From Gymnopus androsaceus JB14 (lineage: Eukaryota > Basidiomycota > Agaricomycetes > Agaricales > Omphalotaceae), in the NCBI GenBank assembly GCA_009733575.1, contig ML769462.1, positions 158,238 through 222,237 of the forward strand: a stretch of DNA of 64,000 nucleotides. The letters run 5' to 3'. Each line of letters begins with the position of its first letter. Position 1 is the first letter of the stretch. A model generated the notes under the pieces. It did no database searches. It had not been told where the DNA came from and saw only the letters and a list, made by a program, of their open reading frames with translations. Positions 20,546 through 34,300 of the stretch are shown piece after piece. The position numbers and the translations under genes are program-made.

Positions 20546-23500
20546 GAGACCTGCTCAACGTTATCTAAAAGGCCAGCTTATTGGGGAGGCGTTTCGTCAG
20601 TGGTCTTATATCTGAAATCCAGCGCCAAATTTATGAAGTTCTGCTCAAGGTTCTGCCTGAGAGGTCTACAGAGCGGGACCCGGTTGTTGATTCACCGGCG
20701 TTCAGTTGGGTAATATCCTTCCTTCCTTCCTTCCTCCATGGGAGCCGGTTCGAGTGACGCGTATAGATCCCAGGTTACACGGCCAAACCTTCGTATGCAC
20801 CCGGTCTATCCGGCTGCGGATAAACTGAGGACTGTTTCGGCTTTTCAACCGAGGCTCAAATTTTTGTACCTGGTGTCAAATCCCGTAGATCGTACTGTGT
20901 CGCACTTTTATCTTGCTTTCCCGCTCCAATAAACCCAGATTAGATTCCGAAACCTAAATTGAGTTTATCCGCTGCCGATTTCAACTGAGGCTTAAGTTTT
21001 TGGTACTCGGTTTCAAGTAGACTCGGAGGGGGAGCGTTACAAGCACCCATGTGAATGTCACATGTTCCAAGTTCAACTTGAACCACTCTTCAACTTCACG
21101 TTTCAAATTCACAACCTCGTCGTCGTTCAAGCCATGCAATAACTGCCAATGCATCAAGCTTATACGGCCTCAAATCATCAACCTTTCCTGCCTCAAGAGC
21201 CCATATAATCTCAACCGCAATGCTTTCAAAAAAAGAGGATGTCGCAATCAAGTTTCAATCTCAATCATCATCTCAACGGCCTCGAACCATCAAGTCTGCT
21301 GTTTACTACCTTCACGCCTGCCAATGCAATTCCACTAATTTTCAAGACATCAACATTGTGATCAAACGGTCAAGCTCAAGAGCCTCAAACTCAAGATTAA
21401 GCAATTTGCAAGTCTTCCATTCCATTTTATTGCTTGATGGTATCTTTCTCGCTCTGCATTGTTTTCATCGCTGACAAGATTTTTTGTAGGACCACAAGTT
21501 TTTCGGACATAGGGGTATTGGGCAATTAGTTTGTACATCAATATCACGCGGGGAGTTTGCAGATGGGTATCGGGCAATGGGTTTGTACGTTTTTATTATC
21601 TGGTATTCAGTCAGTAGCACGATATAATGATTAGAGCGCCTTCAATGGTGCATCGGGAAAGTCGGGAAATAATCCGGATGTGAACGGAATAGTGACAGCT
21701 GCGATCCGTGGGCTGAAACACTGATTGGTGCTAGGTACAAACTTTTTGGACCAGGCTTCAACTTTTTGAACTGGGTTCCAATTGGAACAAGGTCTATCGT
21801 ATCATAATGACACTCGGTTTAAAAAAAGTGATCCCGCGTTTGAAATCTCCGTGGTTAAACGTAGTTGAATAGATTGGGCCGCCTGTGTAATCATTGAGCC
21901 TTACTAGTGCACAGTGAGGATGTCGAGAATGTTTGCATGCATTGGCGTATACCAGATGCCTGACAGCCAGTCTGGCGGTGCTCCTATCAAGGGTAGTACA
22001 AACAATGTCCACTGCATGTCGTTTGCACTGCGCTGTATCCTCGGCTTCCAGGCTAATTTGGGCGCGGGTGAAAGATACTATGTCTGTTGTCGGATTAAGC
22101 ATAACCCAGCCTATCAGATGGATATCAGTCTGCGGCTGTTTGAATATGGAGAGATGGGCAAGATCAAATTCTTGGGTCATTTTTTGCGAGCTAATAATAA
22201 TTGCTTTTTAGGGCTGTTGTAGATTTTTGCAGCACGAACCTTGGCCTTGCCTAGAAAATACAGAGATGTTCAGCGTTCAGCGTTCAGCTTGCGCTAAACG
22301 ACAGGACATGGAAAGAATGCTGAAGGATGGACAAAAGAATCGCAGTTGTGCTTGCGTATTAAGGTGTGGACTGTTACTGAAGGGAAGGGAGCACCGTGGT
22401 CAATGGAGTGGTCATAGTCAAAGGCAAAGCGCTCCTCAAGCAAGTTGTAGAAGTCTGAACGCTCCTGGTCTATGCTCTGAGGGACATGAAGAACCTGAGG
22501 CGAGTTTCTGGAAGTATTACCAAAATCTTCTGTTCCTTCCCAAAATCGTCACCCTGAATAACGATTTTGGACTCAACATCCGTGCCATCTGCTTCTCGCT
22601 TCCGTCAGCGATGCTGAAGACTAGGCAATTCCTTCTCTAATGGTCTGTGTTTCTCTGTCTGGTGATTAAGACGTGGATCTGGTCGAGAAAGTGACAGAAA
22701 ATTCGCGATAATGTTGCCTTGTAGAGCGGTCAAAACAGGCATCATCAATCGAAAAGAAACGGAGAGTAAAAATGAGAAATATGCGACCATGAGAGTCGCG
22801 CCCAAGATGATTTGAAGAAGATAATGAAGCACGCGCAGGCTTATCTTATCTTGGAACTGCCTAACGAAAAGACAAGTCTGCCGCCCAACTATCAGAAATG
22901 GACTATTGACTCCTCTTCACCAGCAATAACGCATGCTAATGGTCAATTTCATAACACTGAGAAAGGTGGTTCGGGCGTAAGGGAACAACCAGACCAGGGA
23001 AGAACGCATCGTGTCGTCGCAGTTCCAATCAAAGAGATAAATTTTTGACGATCCGGGATGACGTTGGCGCTTGGTCCTACTTGGTCAGAACTGAACTCGC
23101 ATTTCAATTGGCCTAACGGGTCTTTTGGGGAACGAATAGAAAGAGAACAAAGGATACCACAGCATGCACGATCGACGTGACAAAATGGAATGGGACGTAT
23201 TTGTGGGGATGAGGTAACCGCTGCTAGTCGAGTGGCTGCTACGAAGGAACCCACTCAAGACCTCTAACATTGCACCCATAACCACTTCGGCCTCCTCAAC
23301 CGCTTCACCTTCCAAGAATCCACCTCCACCTGTTCCAGCACTAAATCCCCCCGCTCCTTCCGTGGGACTCTGGCTTGAAGTGCCCAACATTGAACACAGA
23401 CGATGGAGGCTATGAGGTTGTTCCTTATGATCGAGACAAGGAAGGAGCCTTCTTCTGTTGCGGAGGCAGGAGAAAACTCGGACTCGGACAACTCGAACAC

Positions 23501-23807
23501 GGAATCCACATAGGCTGCGAAGAAACGGAACCTACTACTATGGCTACGGCTACGGCTACGACACGGAATAAACTCCGCTATGCACACATATTGATGTTGC
23601 GTTGTTTTTAGGCATACCACGAATTCCCATGGGTAAACTACTTTGAGCATACGGGACACCTGCGTATCGTTGTCGAAGAATTTTATTACGATTGGTGTAC
23701 ATACGTTCTTCCTTTCATTCTTGCTTCCTTCCTCCTCCGACCTCCATCTATCCTCCATCATCCTTCCTTTATCCCTTCATTCATTCCTTGATGCGCACCT
23801 CCGCTCG
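20546..23807. other. Intergenic DNA, several weak ORFs, no supported gene
   Basis: Contains a CCTT microsatellite at about 20718-20735. Open frames at 21794-22222 (both strands), 22605-22832 (minus, one hydrophobic stretch) and 23260-23760 have no recognised motif. At 23610-23700 a plus-strand stretch reads YHEFPWVNYFEHTGHL, then RIVVEEFYYDWC, which looks like real protein, perhaps one exon of a decayed gene, but I cannot name it. Confidence 0.4.
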
Positions 23808-23938
23808 CACCTACTTATGCTATGCAGCGTCCACGACACCCAACACGCCTTCCGCGCGACCGTCTGCGAATCGTTCAACACCCCCGAAGCTCTGGATGCC
23901 TTGAGGATCCTAGTCTCGAGGACGAATATGTATCGTAT
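23808..23938 (+). pseudogene. Probable cysteinyl-tRNA synthetase fragment
   Basis: A short frame reads AFRATVCESFNTPEALDALR then ILVSRTNMY. This resembles the C-terminal helical region of eukaryotic cysteinyl-tRNA synthetase (the conserved CDSFNTP-type motif followed by LV..TNVY). No catalytic part is nearby. Immediately after it the sequence turns into the copy of the quinone reductase 3' end, so this is a captured fragment. The family call rests on one motif. Confidence 0.45.
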
Positions 23939-24670
23939 CCGAAACATTGTCCAAGGTCAAATTCTAAGCGGGATCGAGGTTGCGTATAATTGATAGGAAA
24001 AAAAAGCTCAGCTGCGTACCGTTACTGCTCGTTGTAAATTATCCTCAAGGACATGCAGAAGTCTGCGTTTGGTCTCATCCTTTCCCTGCCTTTTTTCCTC
24101 GCCCAGATTTCTTTCAGACACACTCACTGAATAGATTTACCGGCATGTTTAGAGCTCGAAATATTGGCCACATTTTGAACACTGAATGAAGCCTTCACAT
24201 AGTACTTCGCATCCCGGGCCAAGCTCCTTGCATCAGTCAGTAGTACCGCAGGAGCTCCTCGAAGACACTCCTAGCTGATACACAGTTTATAGCTCTTGTC
24301 GGATATAAATACTCCCCTCGTGACTTACTACCTTTTCCCCTCACCCCAGATTTCCGAAAAGCTTTCCAAAGAGGTCGATGCATTCTCCGACAAGCATCAT
24401 TGATCCCGATGGCTTGTCAAATTCGACATGTTCCCGCCTGGGATGGAAACATTCTGAATCCCTCGCGTTAAGAAAGGTTTATCTCTTAATTCACTTTGTT
24501 TATACGCATATATGCCAATGTGGGTAGATACTGTGACGCCTTCACAAGCAAATCCGTCTTTCAGGATCCGCTCCTGAGTCCTGGTCATACTGATGCTCGT
24601 AAGCCTGTCGTCTGTGGGATGTTCTACATATACGAGTTTGGATAGATATTTTGCCATTTGGATTCAAAGC
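23939..24670 (+). repeat. Segmental duplication, copy 2
   Basis: Collinear with 8655-9652: the same reductase tail (GTCCAAGGTCAAATTCTA), the same AATTATCCTCAAGGAC downstream, the same degraded exon-3 relic and the same GATAGATATTTTGCCATTTG end. The upstream coding part of the reductase is missing. Confidence 0.8.
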
Positions 24671-25353
24671 TAAGGGTCAAGAGTCCAGGTTCCTGATACT
24701 TCGACTCACAGCTATACTTGCATGCACAGCAGTAAACCAGAGGCGGGAGCCAGTAGGGGCCAGTAGTGATAGTCTTGCAGTCGCTTCTTGGCCACCAAGA
24801 TAATGAATTCGATGCCGAATGATTGTGCTTTGCAAAGCCAAGCGTACAGGTTGAGCTCACCGATATGGGACAGTGACGGTCTCATCACCGACCTCGAAAG
24901 GAGGCTGTCAGTTCTGACTTGACCAGATAGTCCACACATCTATGGTTACCGACGACGTTTGATTGTTGAACTTGCGATTCCTCTTCGTTGCATCGTTCTC
25001 CCTGAGCAGCTTTACATCCCAAACTTCAAGTATGGATAGATAGATACGGCTCCGCCGGCGGCCTCTCGTATGTGATCGGGTTTATAAGATCTTTTGTGAC
25101 GTTAAAGACAAGTTCTGGTGCTAGGCCCGCGGAGCGGCGAGGGTGATATTGGCAAGTAGCAATGAAAGTGGTATACGCATGTAGTGACATTGTCGAGGGG
25201 TGTACTGGCAACATGAGGAGGTGAAGACTAGGTACATCCTTGGCAGTGAGAGTACAACTAGTAATGTTAGTCCGTGAAATCATCATTAAAAGTAATCGTA
25301 ATTGTAGATTACAAGCAAGTCTTGGAAGGAATGTGAGGTAAAACTAGGAAAGT
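24671..25353. other. Intergenic DNA, no supported gene
   Basis: Short minus-strand ORFs at 24712-24939 and 25026-25286 have no recognisable features. This is the 3' side of the chitin deacetylase gene. Confidence 0.45.
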
Positions 25354-27510
25354 TCAAAAGTTCAAAAGTCCAGAGGTCCAAAAAAATACCGTGACCAGAA
25401 GGAGTAGAACATGTCCGTAGCCAAAGTCCATCACCTTATAGGCCGCATTTTTAGAGGCGGTTGTTTGTCCACCTTTGGACGATGCCGAAGGAGATGATAT
25501 TGATGAAGTCGATGATTGCGAGGTTGTCGACGACGAGGAACTTGAGCTGATAGTTGAAGAGCTGGTAGTCGAATTTACTATCAGGGTTCCTGCAACGTCT
25601 TGGAAAGGAGCGCATATCAGTCTCAAAAAAATTAAATAAATAAATTTAACAACACTTACATTGCTCGAATGTCGGCAGTGAATAGTTGGTTTCCACGTAA
25701 GGTTGTGTTTTGTTTAAGGACACCCCAACCGGGACAATGTGCTGGAGACAAGCATCTGAGTATTCGATTCGTTCTAAATTCAATGCATGCGTACCTGGAA
25801 AACGCTTTTAAGCTGTGGGTAGAACGAAATTGCTTCGGTCATCGAAAAATTGTCGATCTCGTGAGATAAAAGAATGGCGCCAACCTAGAAGAACGAAGGA
25901 ATGTTCAGACAATCCATGAAGCTACCGCCAAGAGATAGAAACATACGGTTTGGAAAGTTCCGCTGGCAGCTGTTTGTATGAAAGCATTGTAGTTACTGAC
26001 CACATCGGCATCGGTCACTTGGCCACCATCGACGTTGCCACTATCAACGTCGGCGTCCTGACTTGGGTAAACGTAGATGTCAGATTTATTGCGTGGGAGA
26101 GGATTCCTCGAATTTACCTGTCATACTTCCACATGATGGTGGCTGAAGTGCAGTTAGATTGCTGTGGCTAAAGAAGGATTTAGAATGGTAGTACTTACTC
26201 AATCCCAACGCATTGGCAATAGCGCGAATGCGATCATCAACATCACCATAAGGAGGCTGTCGAAACAGCGTCAGAACCGTTATCCAAGGCAGAAGAAAGC
26301 AGACGCACACGCCAGCAAGTAGGCGTAACCCCCACAGCAAGCTTGATCATTTGAAGCTGATGAAGACAGTTGTAAGTTTTTGGTTAAATAAAAATACTGC
26401 TGAGAAGAGGCGCACAGCTACATTAACATCATTAGTTGATCTTGATTGTTGATTATGAGACTTACAATACCACAATTCCGCAAAAGCATCCTCACTAGCT
26501 ACTGTTGTCACTGATGGTGGTGTAGATTGAGCTTGAGTCAATCTGAACGAATTCTAGACACATACTGTATGGATGAGACCATGTATCTGCCAGATACTTC
26601 AGTTCAGTGATCAAAGCGAGACAGTTTGAGTCACTTACGGGCACATATTTCATGGCCTGTTCGCAAAGAAATACAGACTTAAGTGAGTATCATCAAGGTG
26701 TATCCAATAATGATCTAACGTACCGTCAGTCAGAGCCCGCTGGGCTTCAAGGGGCCATTGGGCAACATTAGAACCAATAAAGTAGAATGCTGTCGGTAAC
26801 ATTGAGTCAAATTTTCAATAGGTCGAAGATACCTACTTACTAGCTTTCTGATTTTGACTGTCAAGATAGTCATAGAAAGCATTGTGCGAGCAGTTTGGAC
26901 CGTCATCGAACCCATAACCAAGCGTCGAAGGCTTCGGTGCTGATCGTCAGATCATATATTTAATGGGCAAAAAACATGCGTACGCACCTCCGGGGCGGCA
27001 GCAACATCAGGAGGAAGACCAGTTAGTTTAGGGGTGATGCACTGGTCATAGGTCCACCAACAGTCGGGATCGCTAGAGGAATAGTTGCTAGGCGGAGGCT
27101 GGGACTATCAAAAGACATAATTTTAAACACGACGAAATAAACGACGCGTAAAAACTTACCTTCACAGCAATGTCTGTGGGGATACTATCTGAAATTGAAT
27201 TCCACATGGCGAGGGCCGCTGAGTCACTCGAAAGGATAGAGGCGCCCTTCCAGACAGGGGGAAAGGAGTTCAACGCATCCGTTACAGGAGCATATTCGTA
27301 AGGCGTGCATTCCTCGGTTGGGTCTGAATGAGTAAAGGAAAATGTAAATTCTTGGGGGAAAAAAATTGAGGAGGAAGAAGTGGAAGACGAACCGGTAATA
27401 GTAGCCTCTCCCTGCTCTGATGTGCGATCTGCGGCAGCATTGACGAGAGTAAGAAGCCCGAATGAAACCAGCACAGAGAATACGCGAGAATAAGAGTTCC
27501 CTGGCTGCAT
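25354..27510 (-). CDS. Chitin deacetylase, CE4, GPI-anchored type
   Basis: Metal-dependent polysaccharide deacetylase that converts cell-wall chitin to chitosan at the cell surface. Many short introns. N-terminus MQPGNSYSRVFSVLVSFGLL is a signal peptide. Then EECTPYEYAPVTDALNSFPP, typical of basidiomycete chitin deacetylases. Catalytic motif 1 is GYGFDDGPNCSHNAF (about 26890), motif 2 GHEICAHTWSHP joined across two introns (about 26570-26660), motif 3 TPTCWRPPYGDVDDR (about 26240-26300), then TIMWKYD and LLSHEIDNFSM. The Ser/Thr-rich tail and final hydrophobic segment (HVLLLLVTVFFW) fit a GPI signal. Near 26340-26480 the frames on either side of an intron differ by one base, either an indel or a junction I misread. 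Confidence 0.9.
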
Positions 27511-30090
27511 TTGGATCTTAGCACCGAAAGGAAAGGGGAAGGAACCAAAGGAAGGGGAAAAAAATAGAGGGTGAATGATATTCAACGAACAGACAACAAC
27601 GATCTTTATACATTCCGGTTTGAAACCGTCCAAAACGGAACGGCTTGTTGGATCCGTAAAAGGACACACAAGATCTAACATAACAAAAATCTAGCACCAG
27701 TCGCGGCTGACAGGAGGCTGTCGAAAATTATTGAAGCCGAACCGGATTTTGTCTGAAGACCCCAACCCATCTAACGTATCCATAACGATATGACCTTCCA
27801 TGAATTTGGAATATAGATGGAGTCTACGTTGGGTTCTTCGCTCTATCCGACCGTGGAGGGTAAGACTCGGAAGCGAAATTCAAAATAAGCGCCGTTTATC
27901 AGGAACCACGGTCATTGCAAGCCGCGCCCGGCTTTGTATGAGCCAAGTGCTCCGTTTGAATACCCCAGGCTACCGATACGCCCAATTGCCTCCCCAGTTG
28001 CAGTGTCCAGCTTCGTAGTCGCGTTCAGATCGCAAGCTACGAAGCCAACGCGGTGTCCTGGAGGCCCTCGACCTTGCGATCTAGAAAGCTGTAGTCAATA
28101 TGTTTTGCGCGCTAGCTTGTTCAAAATCAAGCGAGTCAATGCAAAGCATACCCGCATTCTGCGCGTAAAATGCCTGATACTTACCGTCGACTTGCCGTCG
28201 ATTGTTGTCGAGGCTTGTCAAGATTCCCCACTCGAAAACCTCAAGGAAAACGCATTCCATGAGCGCGATCGACGGTGGACCCTCCCAAACTCTTCATAGC
28301 ACTGAAGGTTAAGTCTCCGCGCTCGGAATATATGTTATTGTGAATGGCCTTCTCCGGGGACTAGATTGATACACGGTATCTTGAAGCAACCTAAATTCAG
28401 CCTTGATTGTGATGGATGTAGATGGATGTACACCTTCTTATCGCGGCCCGGGGCAGAACTATCATATCCTCTTTCGCCTCCGATTTTTCCAGGAGTTTTC
28501 CGTCTATCTGTCGGGAACTCAGGGGACACTCGGGTATATGCCCGCACCTAGGCTACCGGCAAATAATTAATTAAAAAATACATAGCGTATGAGACCGTTC
28601 TATCATACTTAGCCTTGGCAGATTCGGGCGGTACCTTCCGTTATGGGACATTATCACGGAACATATCGATATGCCTATATACCTATTTCACTAACGGTAA
28701 GTTTGACCTCCATGTTCATCGACATCGATGCATCGCTTGTTGAGTTGAAGAAGCAGCCAAGCCGCGGTTGCCGAAATTGAGTTAAATCGCCTGCCGAGGC
28801 GTTGGGTGCGAGGGTAGTTGGAAGACAAGCGAGAATACACGTTCCAGACGTGTATTCAGTGAGTAGCGTAAATATCGGGGAGGATGAAATATGGAGCGCT
28901 CAATCGACATTAATCTAGACCGCAGTAGTACCAGCGGCAAAAGACGCAGCGATGAATGAATATCAGAACAACAGCAGATTCACCGAGCGTTCCGCGGCAG
29001 GTCAAGATAATCCAGATATTTCTCAGGGACGAACAACTTTTTTTCTTATTTGGATGATACAGCGGAAAAGTGACAGATGAGGTAGAAAGATGAAGAAAGC
29101 GGGAGGCCAATGAGAACTACCGAGGTCAAAGCTGTATGTATCATCGCTGTTTCCCACATACTGATACTTACAGCGTGGACACCGTACAAACTGCAAAAAA
29201 ATGATCACTTCAGTCTAGATCTGACTTCAGTGATGGCAGCCAGCGTGCAGCTTTTTTCACTAACCTTTTTTGTCTAAAGGCTGCAGGCAGCCAAGAGGTA
29301 TGTAGTAAGGATGTCACATACACCCATGTCATCGTTGAGGTCCATGATTATACACCCATTATGTATGATAGAAATTGATATGTTCAAGGAAAGGTTTGAT
29401 GTTTGATTGGTACATATACAATGGCGGGTGCAAGGAACTTCTTTAAGGCAGCTGGTAGAGTCATCCAGAGCCCATATGCATGTGTACTCATATCGCTTGA
29501 AAACATGACACCAAGGATATTCCGGGATCTCCTATTCCAGGGCCTAGCAGCAAATAGGAAGAGGGGGACATGGATTCGGACGACGCGAAATTCCACCGTT
29601 ACCAATCTATCTCATCTAGGACGCTCGAGCTCGCGAGTAGCCTATAAATTCAGCCGTTAAATCGACAGTTAAGTATGACATAGTGAATCACAAATCATTC
29701 CAGAGTACTGCGTAATTGATTTAGTAGCAGATAGTTGCGCCTGCATCAAACGAAAGAAAAGAGTGAAGTACATACTTGCGTCACTGCGCAAATAAATGCA
29801 AGGAATCCCTTCCATAGATCCCGGGGAGCCTTCCAGAGTCCAGGTACGTATCTCTTCCGCAATGCGGAGCATATGTAGCATATTCCATATACAGGCAACC
29901 ATTTAATGCGGCCACAGCCCACCTCAGAGCCCATGCCTTGAGCTCATCTACAAGGCCGAAAAGAGGAGAAATAAGATTCGCACGAGTCTCTGGCCTAACA
30001 GAGCGCCTATATTAGGCGCTCTCGGCCTCGTGGAAAAAAATCATTCATTGATCTCCGACACAAAAGTCGAGCTCAAACGACGACGAGCAA
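27511..30090. other. Intergenic DNA, no supported gene
   Basis: 2.6 kb with only overlapping short ORFs (up to 121 codons at 27934-28299) of arbitrary composition. The last 100 bp before 30091 serve as upstream region of the mL44 gene. Confidence 0.45.
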
Positions 30091-31295
30091 ATGGGCAATG
30101 CGCATAGACGATTTGCATCTACGGCAGCAAAGCTAGCATCCTCTCTTTCTACTGCGCATCTCCCAAAATTCCCTCCAAAAGAACTTCTGTTCGTCAAAGG
30201 CAGAGAAATTCCAACTGCTCCCATTGACCCAGATACTTGGGCTTCCTTACAGCCTCCTCCACCAACTGCTTTATCTGCTTTTGCACACAGAATAGGCCTT
30301 TCTTCTGTTCTTACTTCGACAGAACTCACGCAGCAAGTATGCACTCATCCTTCTTTCGTTCAACTTCTCCATCAGCACAAACCACACGAGCCAGCGCCAG
30401 CAACGAATGTCCAGCTTGCTGCAATAGGCAACTCTTTAATGGGTCTTTTTGCGACGGAATATGTTAGAGCGGCATACCCGTACCTTCCGACGCGTGTCAT
30501 GAAGGCCGCTGTTACTGCCCATGTTGGCCCTCTGCCTTGTGCAAATGTCGCCCAAGAAATGGGTGCAACGCCTTTATTAAGATGGCATAGATCAGTGTGT
30601 ATTTTCAATTTACTTTTTGTTCTTTTTCTAATTTCTAAATAGCGCGGTACTTTGTTAAAACCTGGTGTTCTTCATTCCGACGCGCTAGCATCAATACCAA
30701 GAGCTCTTACCGCCCTGGTATATCAGCAACGCTCTCTTCCTTCTGCTCGACAATTCGTCCATTCATATTTCCTCAGTCGACAAGTGGACCTGCGCGGCAT
30801 GATCAAGTTTCTTGATCCAAAAAAGGCCCTTTTGGAGATGGTGAAAAAGTATCAACGAGAATATCCAAAATCTAGGTTTGTAGGCAAACTATTTCGCAAC
30901 CTGCAACCTCAATAACTCTTATTCTAGATTACTTAAAGAAACTGGTCGATTCTCGAATTCGCCAGTCTTTGTTGTTGGGATATTTTCGGGAGAAGATCAG
31001 CTAGGGGAGGGTTTCGGCAATTCATTAAAAATGGCAGAATATCGAGTACGTCTTCTCTTCACTTGTTCATGGCACATCCATCTTACTTCTTCGCTAGGCC
31101 GCGGAGGATGCCCTGCTGCGAGTATACCTCACACGAGCGCCACCACATCTTATCCAACTACCTTCACAAACGTTCCCGCAGGGACTAGGGGATGTTTATA
31201 GCAAAGCACCAGAGGGAGATTACACACCCGCAAAGCTAGTCGAGTCCGAGATTATGTATGCCAGCTCTGGCAACAGTTTTACACGTAGCTCATAA
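30091..31295 (+). CDS. MRPL3: Mitochondrial large-subunit ribosomal protein mL44
   Basis: Component of the mitochondrial 54S large ribosomal subunit, with a catalytically inactive RNase III-like domain and a double-stranded RNA-binding domain. Four exons. The start MGNAHRRFASTAAKLASSL is a mitochondrial presequence-like, Arg/Ala/Ser-rich N-terminus. Then KGREIPTAPIDPDTW, the RNase III-like region (LTQQVCTHPSF, IGNSLMGLFATEY), exon 2 with RGTLLKPG and IPRALTALVYQQ, and the dsRBD-like part (DPKKALLEMVKKYQRE, FVVGIFSGEDQLGEGFGNS, MAEYRAAEDALLRVYL). Frames are clean. Convergent with the next gene, 74 bp between stops. Confidence 0.9.
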
Positions 31296-31369
31296 GATCT
31301 AATCATGGCAATCTAATTTTCGGAATGAACATACAAATCTACCCATATCCAAGAAATTCGCAACAATAG

Positions 31370-34300
31370 CTACAACAATTTGCACTCGGTGCACGTAAGT
31401 CCTTCATGAAGTTCGCCATGACATGAAATGCAGATATCCTTTCTACAACCCGGGCATTGGATCACGGTTCCAGGACTACCCACTCTGTAGACCATAGGAC
31501 AATTACGGGTGGGGCACAGTCTAAACTCTAGCAGATGAGCCCAGATGTGGGACAGGAAGGAGTACTCAAGAAGATCGTCCTCTTCCTCGTCCGATAGCAC
31601 CTCGTGAATGAACGCATACGGAACTTGGGCGCAGCAACGAGAGATCTCTCCTTCCTGCTTTTCACTGGCGTCCGGAACCGAGTCAACAGCAGCAATGCAT
31701 TCCACCGATGTGAAGTTGGGGCCTATTAAAGATTTGAACCAAAGCTGGAGACATCCCCTGCAGAATGTATGCCTGCAGGGCAACGAAATTGGCTCTGGAG
31801 GTTCCGAATGACATAGCGCGCAAGTACGTTCCCTCGCAGACAGAACGGGCTCAGAATATGCCTCGTACTCTGAGATCGCAGACCAAACTTTTTCGCGATC
31901 ATCAGCAGTTCCGCGGACGGTTATAGCTCGACAGGCATAGTCGAAGTGAACCTTGTTCTTGGCAGCGACCTCGTCAGGGTAACCTGCACGTATCATGTTG
32001 GCGATACACGCATCAGACACGGCCATTGTGACGACTTGCTCCCAGACTTTGTTCAGCAGTTTGAGCAACATTTCTTCCCCGCGCGCCTTCTGCCCAAAGA
32101 CCAGTATGTGTCGATTCCGGAAATCTCGTTCAATGAAGAAGGAGCCCTGCGAGTTCAATTGCTCGATTATCCTAGTACTGCTGGGGAGATCGAAGTAATC
32201 ATCCCATAATGGCTTACCATCCATTAGAATGACTTCACCTCCCGTTAAAAGGTCCAAATCGCGCCGAGTTTTCGTAAAGGCAACCAAGTCCGAGCCGCAT
32301 AATCGAAGTACGACAGAGTCAACAGGTGATGTTGTGCTAACGGATTCATAAACTTGGATTCCTGTAGTAAGAGAATCGCAAAGGCGGTCAAGCTCTTTAC
32401 GAATGACGGAGAGGATGTTGCGAGAGATTTGGTAGGCTATATAGTATGTTGTTTGTACCCTGAGGTTGCCACCTCCCAGGAATGCGTAAGAAGTGTTATT
32501 CAGAGCATGGATTGCGCGCGAAGCAGCATCAGCGCTGGCAAAACGAGCGAAACCCAAATTACGGGGTTTTTCGTCCGAGAAAGGCAACATATCCAGCTCC
32601 TCGAGTTCCCCATGCTGTTGAAGTAAAGTATCAATCTCATTGACTGGGGGTGTAGTGTATGTGGGAGTTATCATCTCAACCAACATACAGTCCTTGAAAA
32701 AAGCCTTGATTTCCTGCTTCCCTGCGGCTAAAGGAAGCCCAGAGACGCGCAAATAATAGTAGTTTCGGTTTTTGGGCGGTCTACGTTCTTTCAGAACTGC
32801 GATTTTCCGCCCACCGAACATTTCACCATCCAAACCTCCTGCTTTTTTGTACAGATCCATGGTTTGAAAACAAACCCAAGCTTCACGGCTCGGATTCGGG
32901 TACGAAATTTTGACTGATCGACCTGGAGCGGAAGGGCGCCAGTCGTACATTATTTGCGCTTTGGAGCCCAGATATACCTGTAAGGTATGTTCCGTTACTA
33001 GCTCGAGATCACGAAGGCGCTTCACAGCTTCTTCTGCTTCGGTCTGACTAGAGAACTTCACCGTTGCATGATAAGTAGGGTCTTCTGAAAATTCGGTCTG
33101 CATTTCCAGGACGGTACCGAAAGGTGACACTAGGCCGAAGATGTCATCTTCACCGAAAGAAAGCGGGATGTTGTATATGCGGATGGTGTCCGATTCGAAT
33201 GAAGTGACAATTTTCTCAGGCCGAGTGGTCTGTCCGTAATTGATATCGCAGTAAAAGGACTGCCGGATGATTGGTAACGGCTCATCCAGGGATTCCTGCA
33301 GAAGGAAAATCAGCTTGCATATTAATGCAGTTAAGGATACAAGGCCATACCTCCAACTCAATGGGGGCAATTTCCTCAGCGTCAACAGTTTCAGTTACAC
33401 CGGAATCATGTTGCCAATCATCGGCTGCTTCAGGTGCGATATGAAGATAATGACAGTTGTCTCCGAATCGACAATGGCCTTGACCAAATGCCTTGCATGG
33501 CAATGTCTTCCGAGGTTCGTTCTGATATTCGTTCCAAGCATCATCTACAATGTTCCAACCGTTGGATGATTGCCAGCTATCGACTACTTCCGTCCGCGCC
33601 TCCTCCATCGTTCGTCCATCGTACATTTCATTGGTACTCTTAACCTCGCCGATGGAGCCTTCGCCGTCCTCCTGCTCTTCCGCTGGCCATTCCTCCATTT
33701 CTTCATCTGGCTCCTCAAGTGAACCATGATGATCAGCTGGAGTATCGGTACCTTCAACATACTCTCGCCCTTCCTCTTCCTCCATTGCTTGTCGATCTCT
33801 GACAAAATCTTCAGGAGAATTATCGGTAGTTAGGTTGAACACCCTCGTGCTCTCCCTTCGCTTCCTCCTCCCATTCTTCTGTTGTTCGTTCATCGCAATC
33901 TTGGACGAAAGTTTGAGCTCTCTCAAGAGAACCCTCGGTTTCGGCATCCTGCTTCTTCGATTCCACCCCAAATTCATCTGTCGCTCGTTCATCGCAATCG
34001 GGGTGTAAACTTGGCTCTCCCTGAGGCGAGGCAACGGAAACTGAATTATGCGGCTCGTGAACATCATGAGGCGTGTTCGAGCCGTCCAATGTTTCATCGG
34101 AGTCTAGCCATCGTGAGGTGTCTGCGGAAAATGACCCAACTCGAGCGCGAGGGCTGGATGGATCTTTGACAGAAGGATGGGAATATGGTTTACTTTCATT
34201 CTCCCATCCGTTTGTACGGTTCCTAACGCCGTATTGACGAGGCGGAGTATTTCTTCCATGTCGAGCATCCATGCCAAGTGTCTCTCCCGACCGTGTAGGC

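Noticed and set aside
20738..20932. tRNA-like GGTTCGAGT near 20749
   Set aside because: No acceptor stem or anticodon arm can be folded around it.
21794..22222. Opposed ORFs of about 100-130 codons as a gene
   Set aside because: Both strands open over the same stretch and neither shows a motif or signal; left as intergenic.
27934..28299. 121-codon plus-strand ORF as a gene
   Set aside because: Arbitrary composition, no motif, no intron context.
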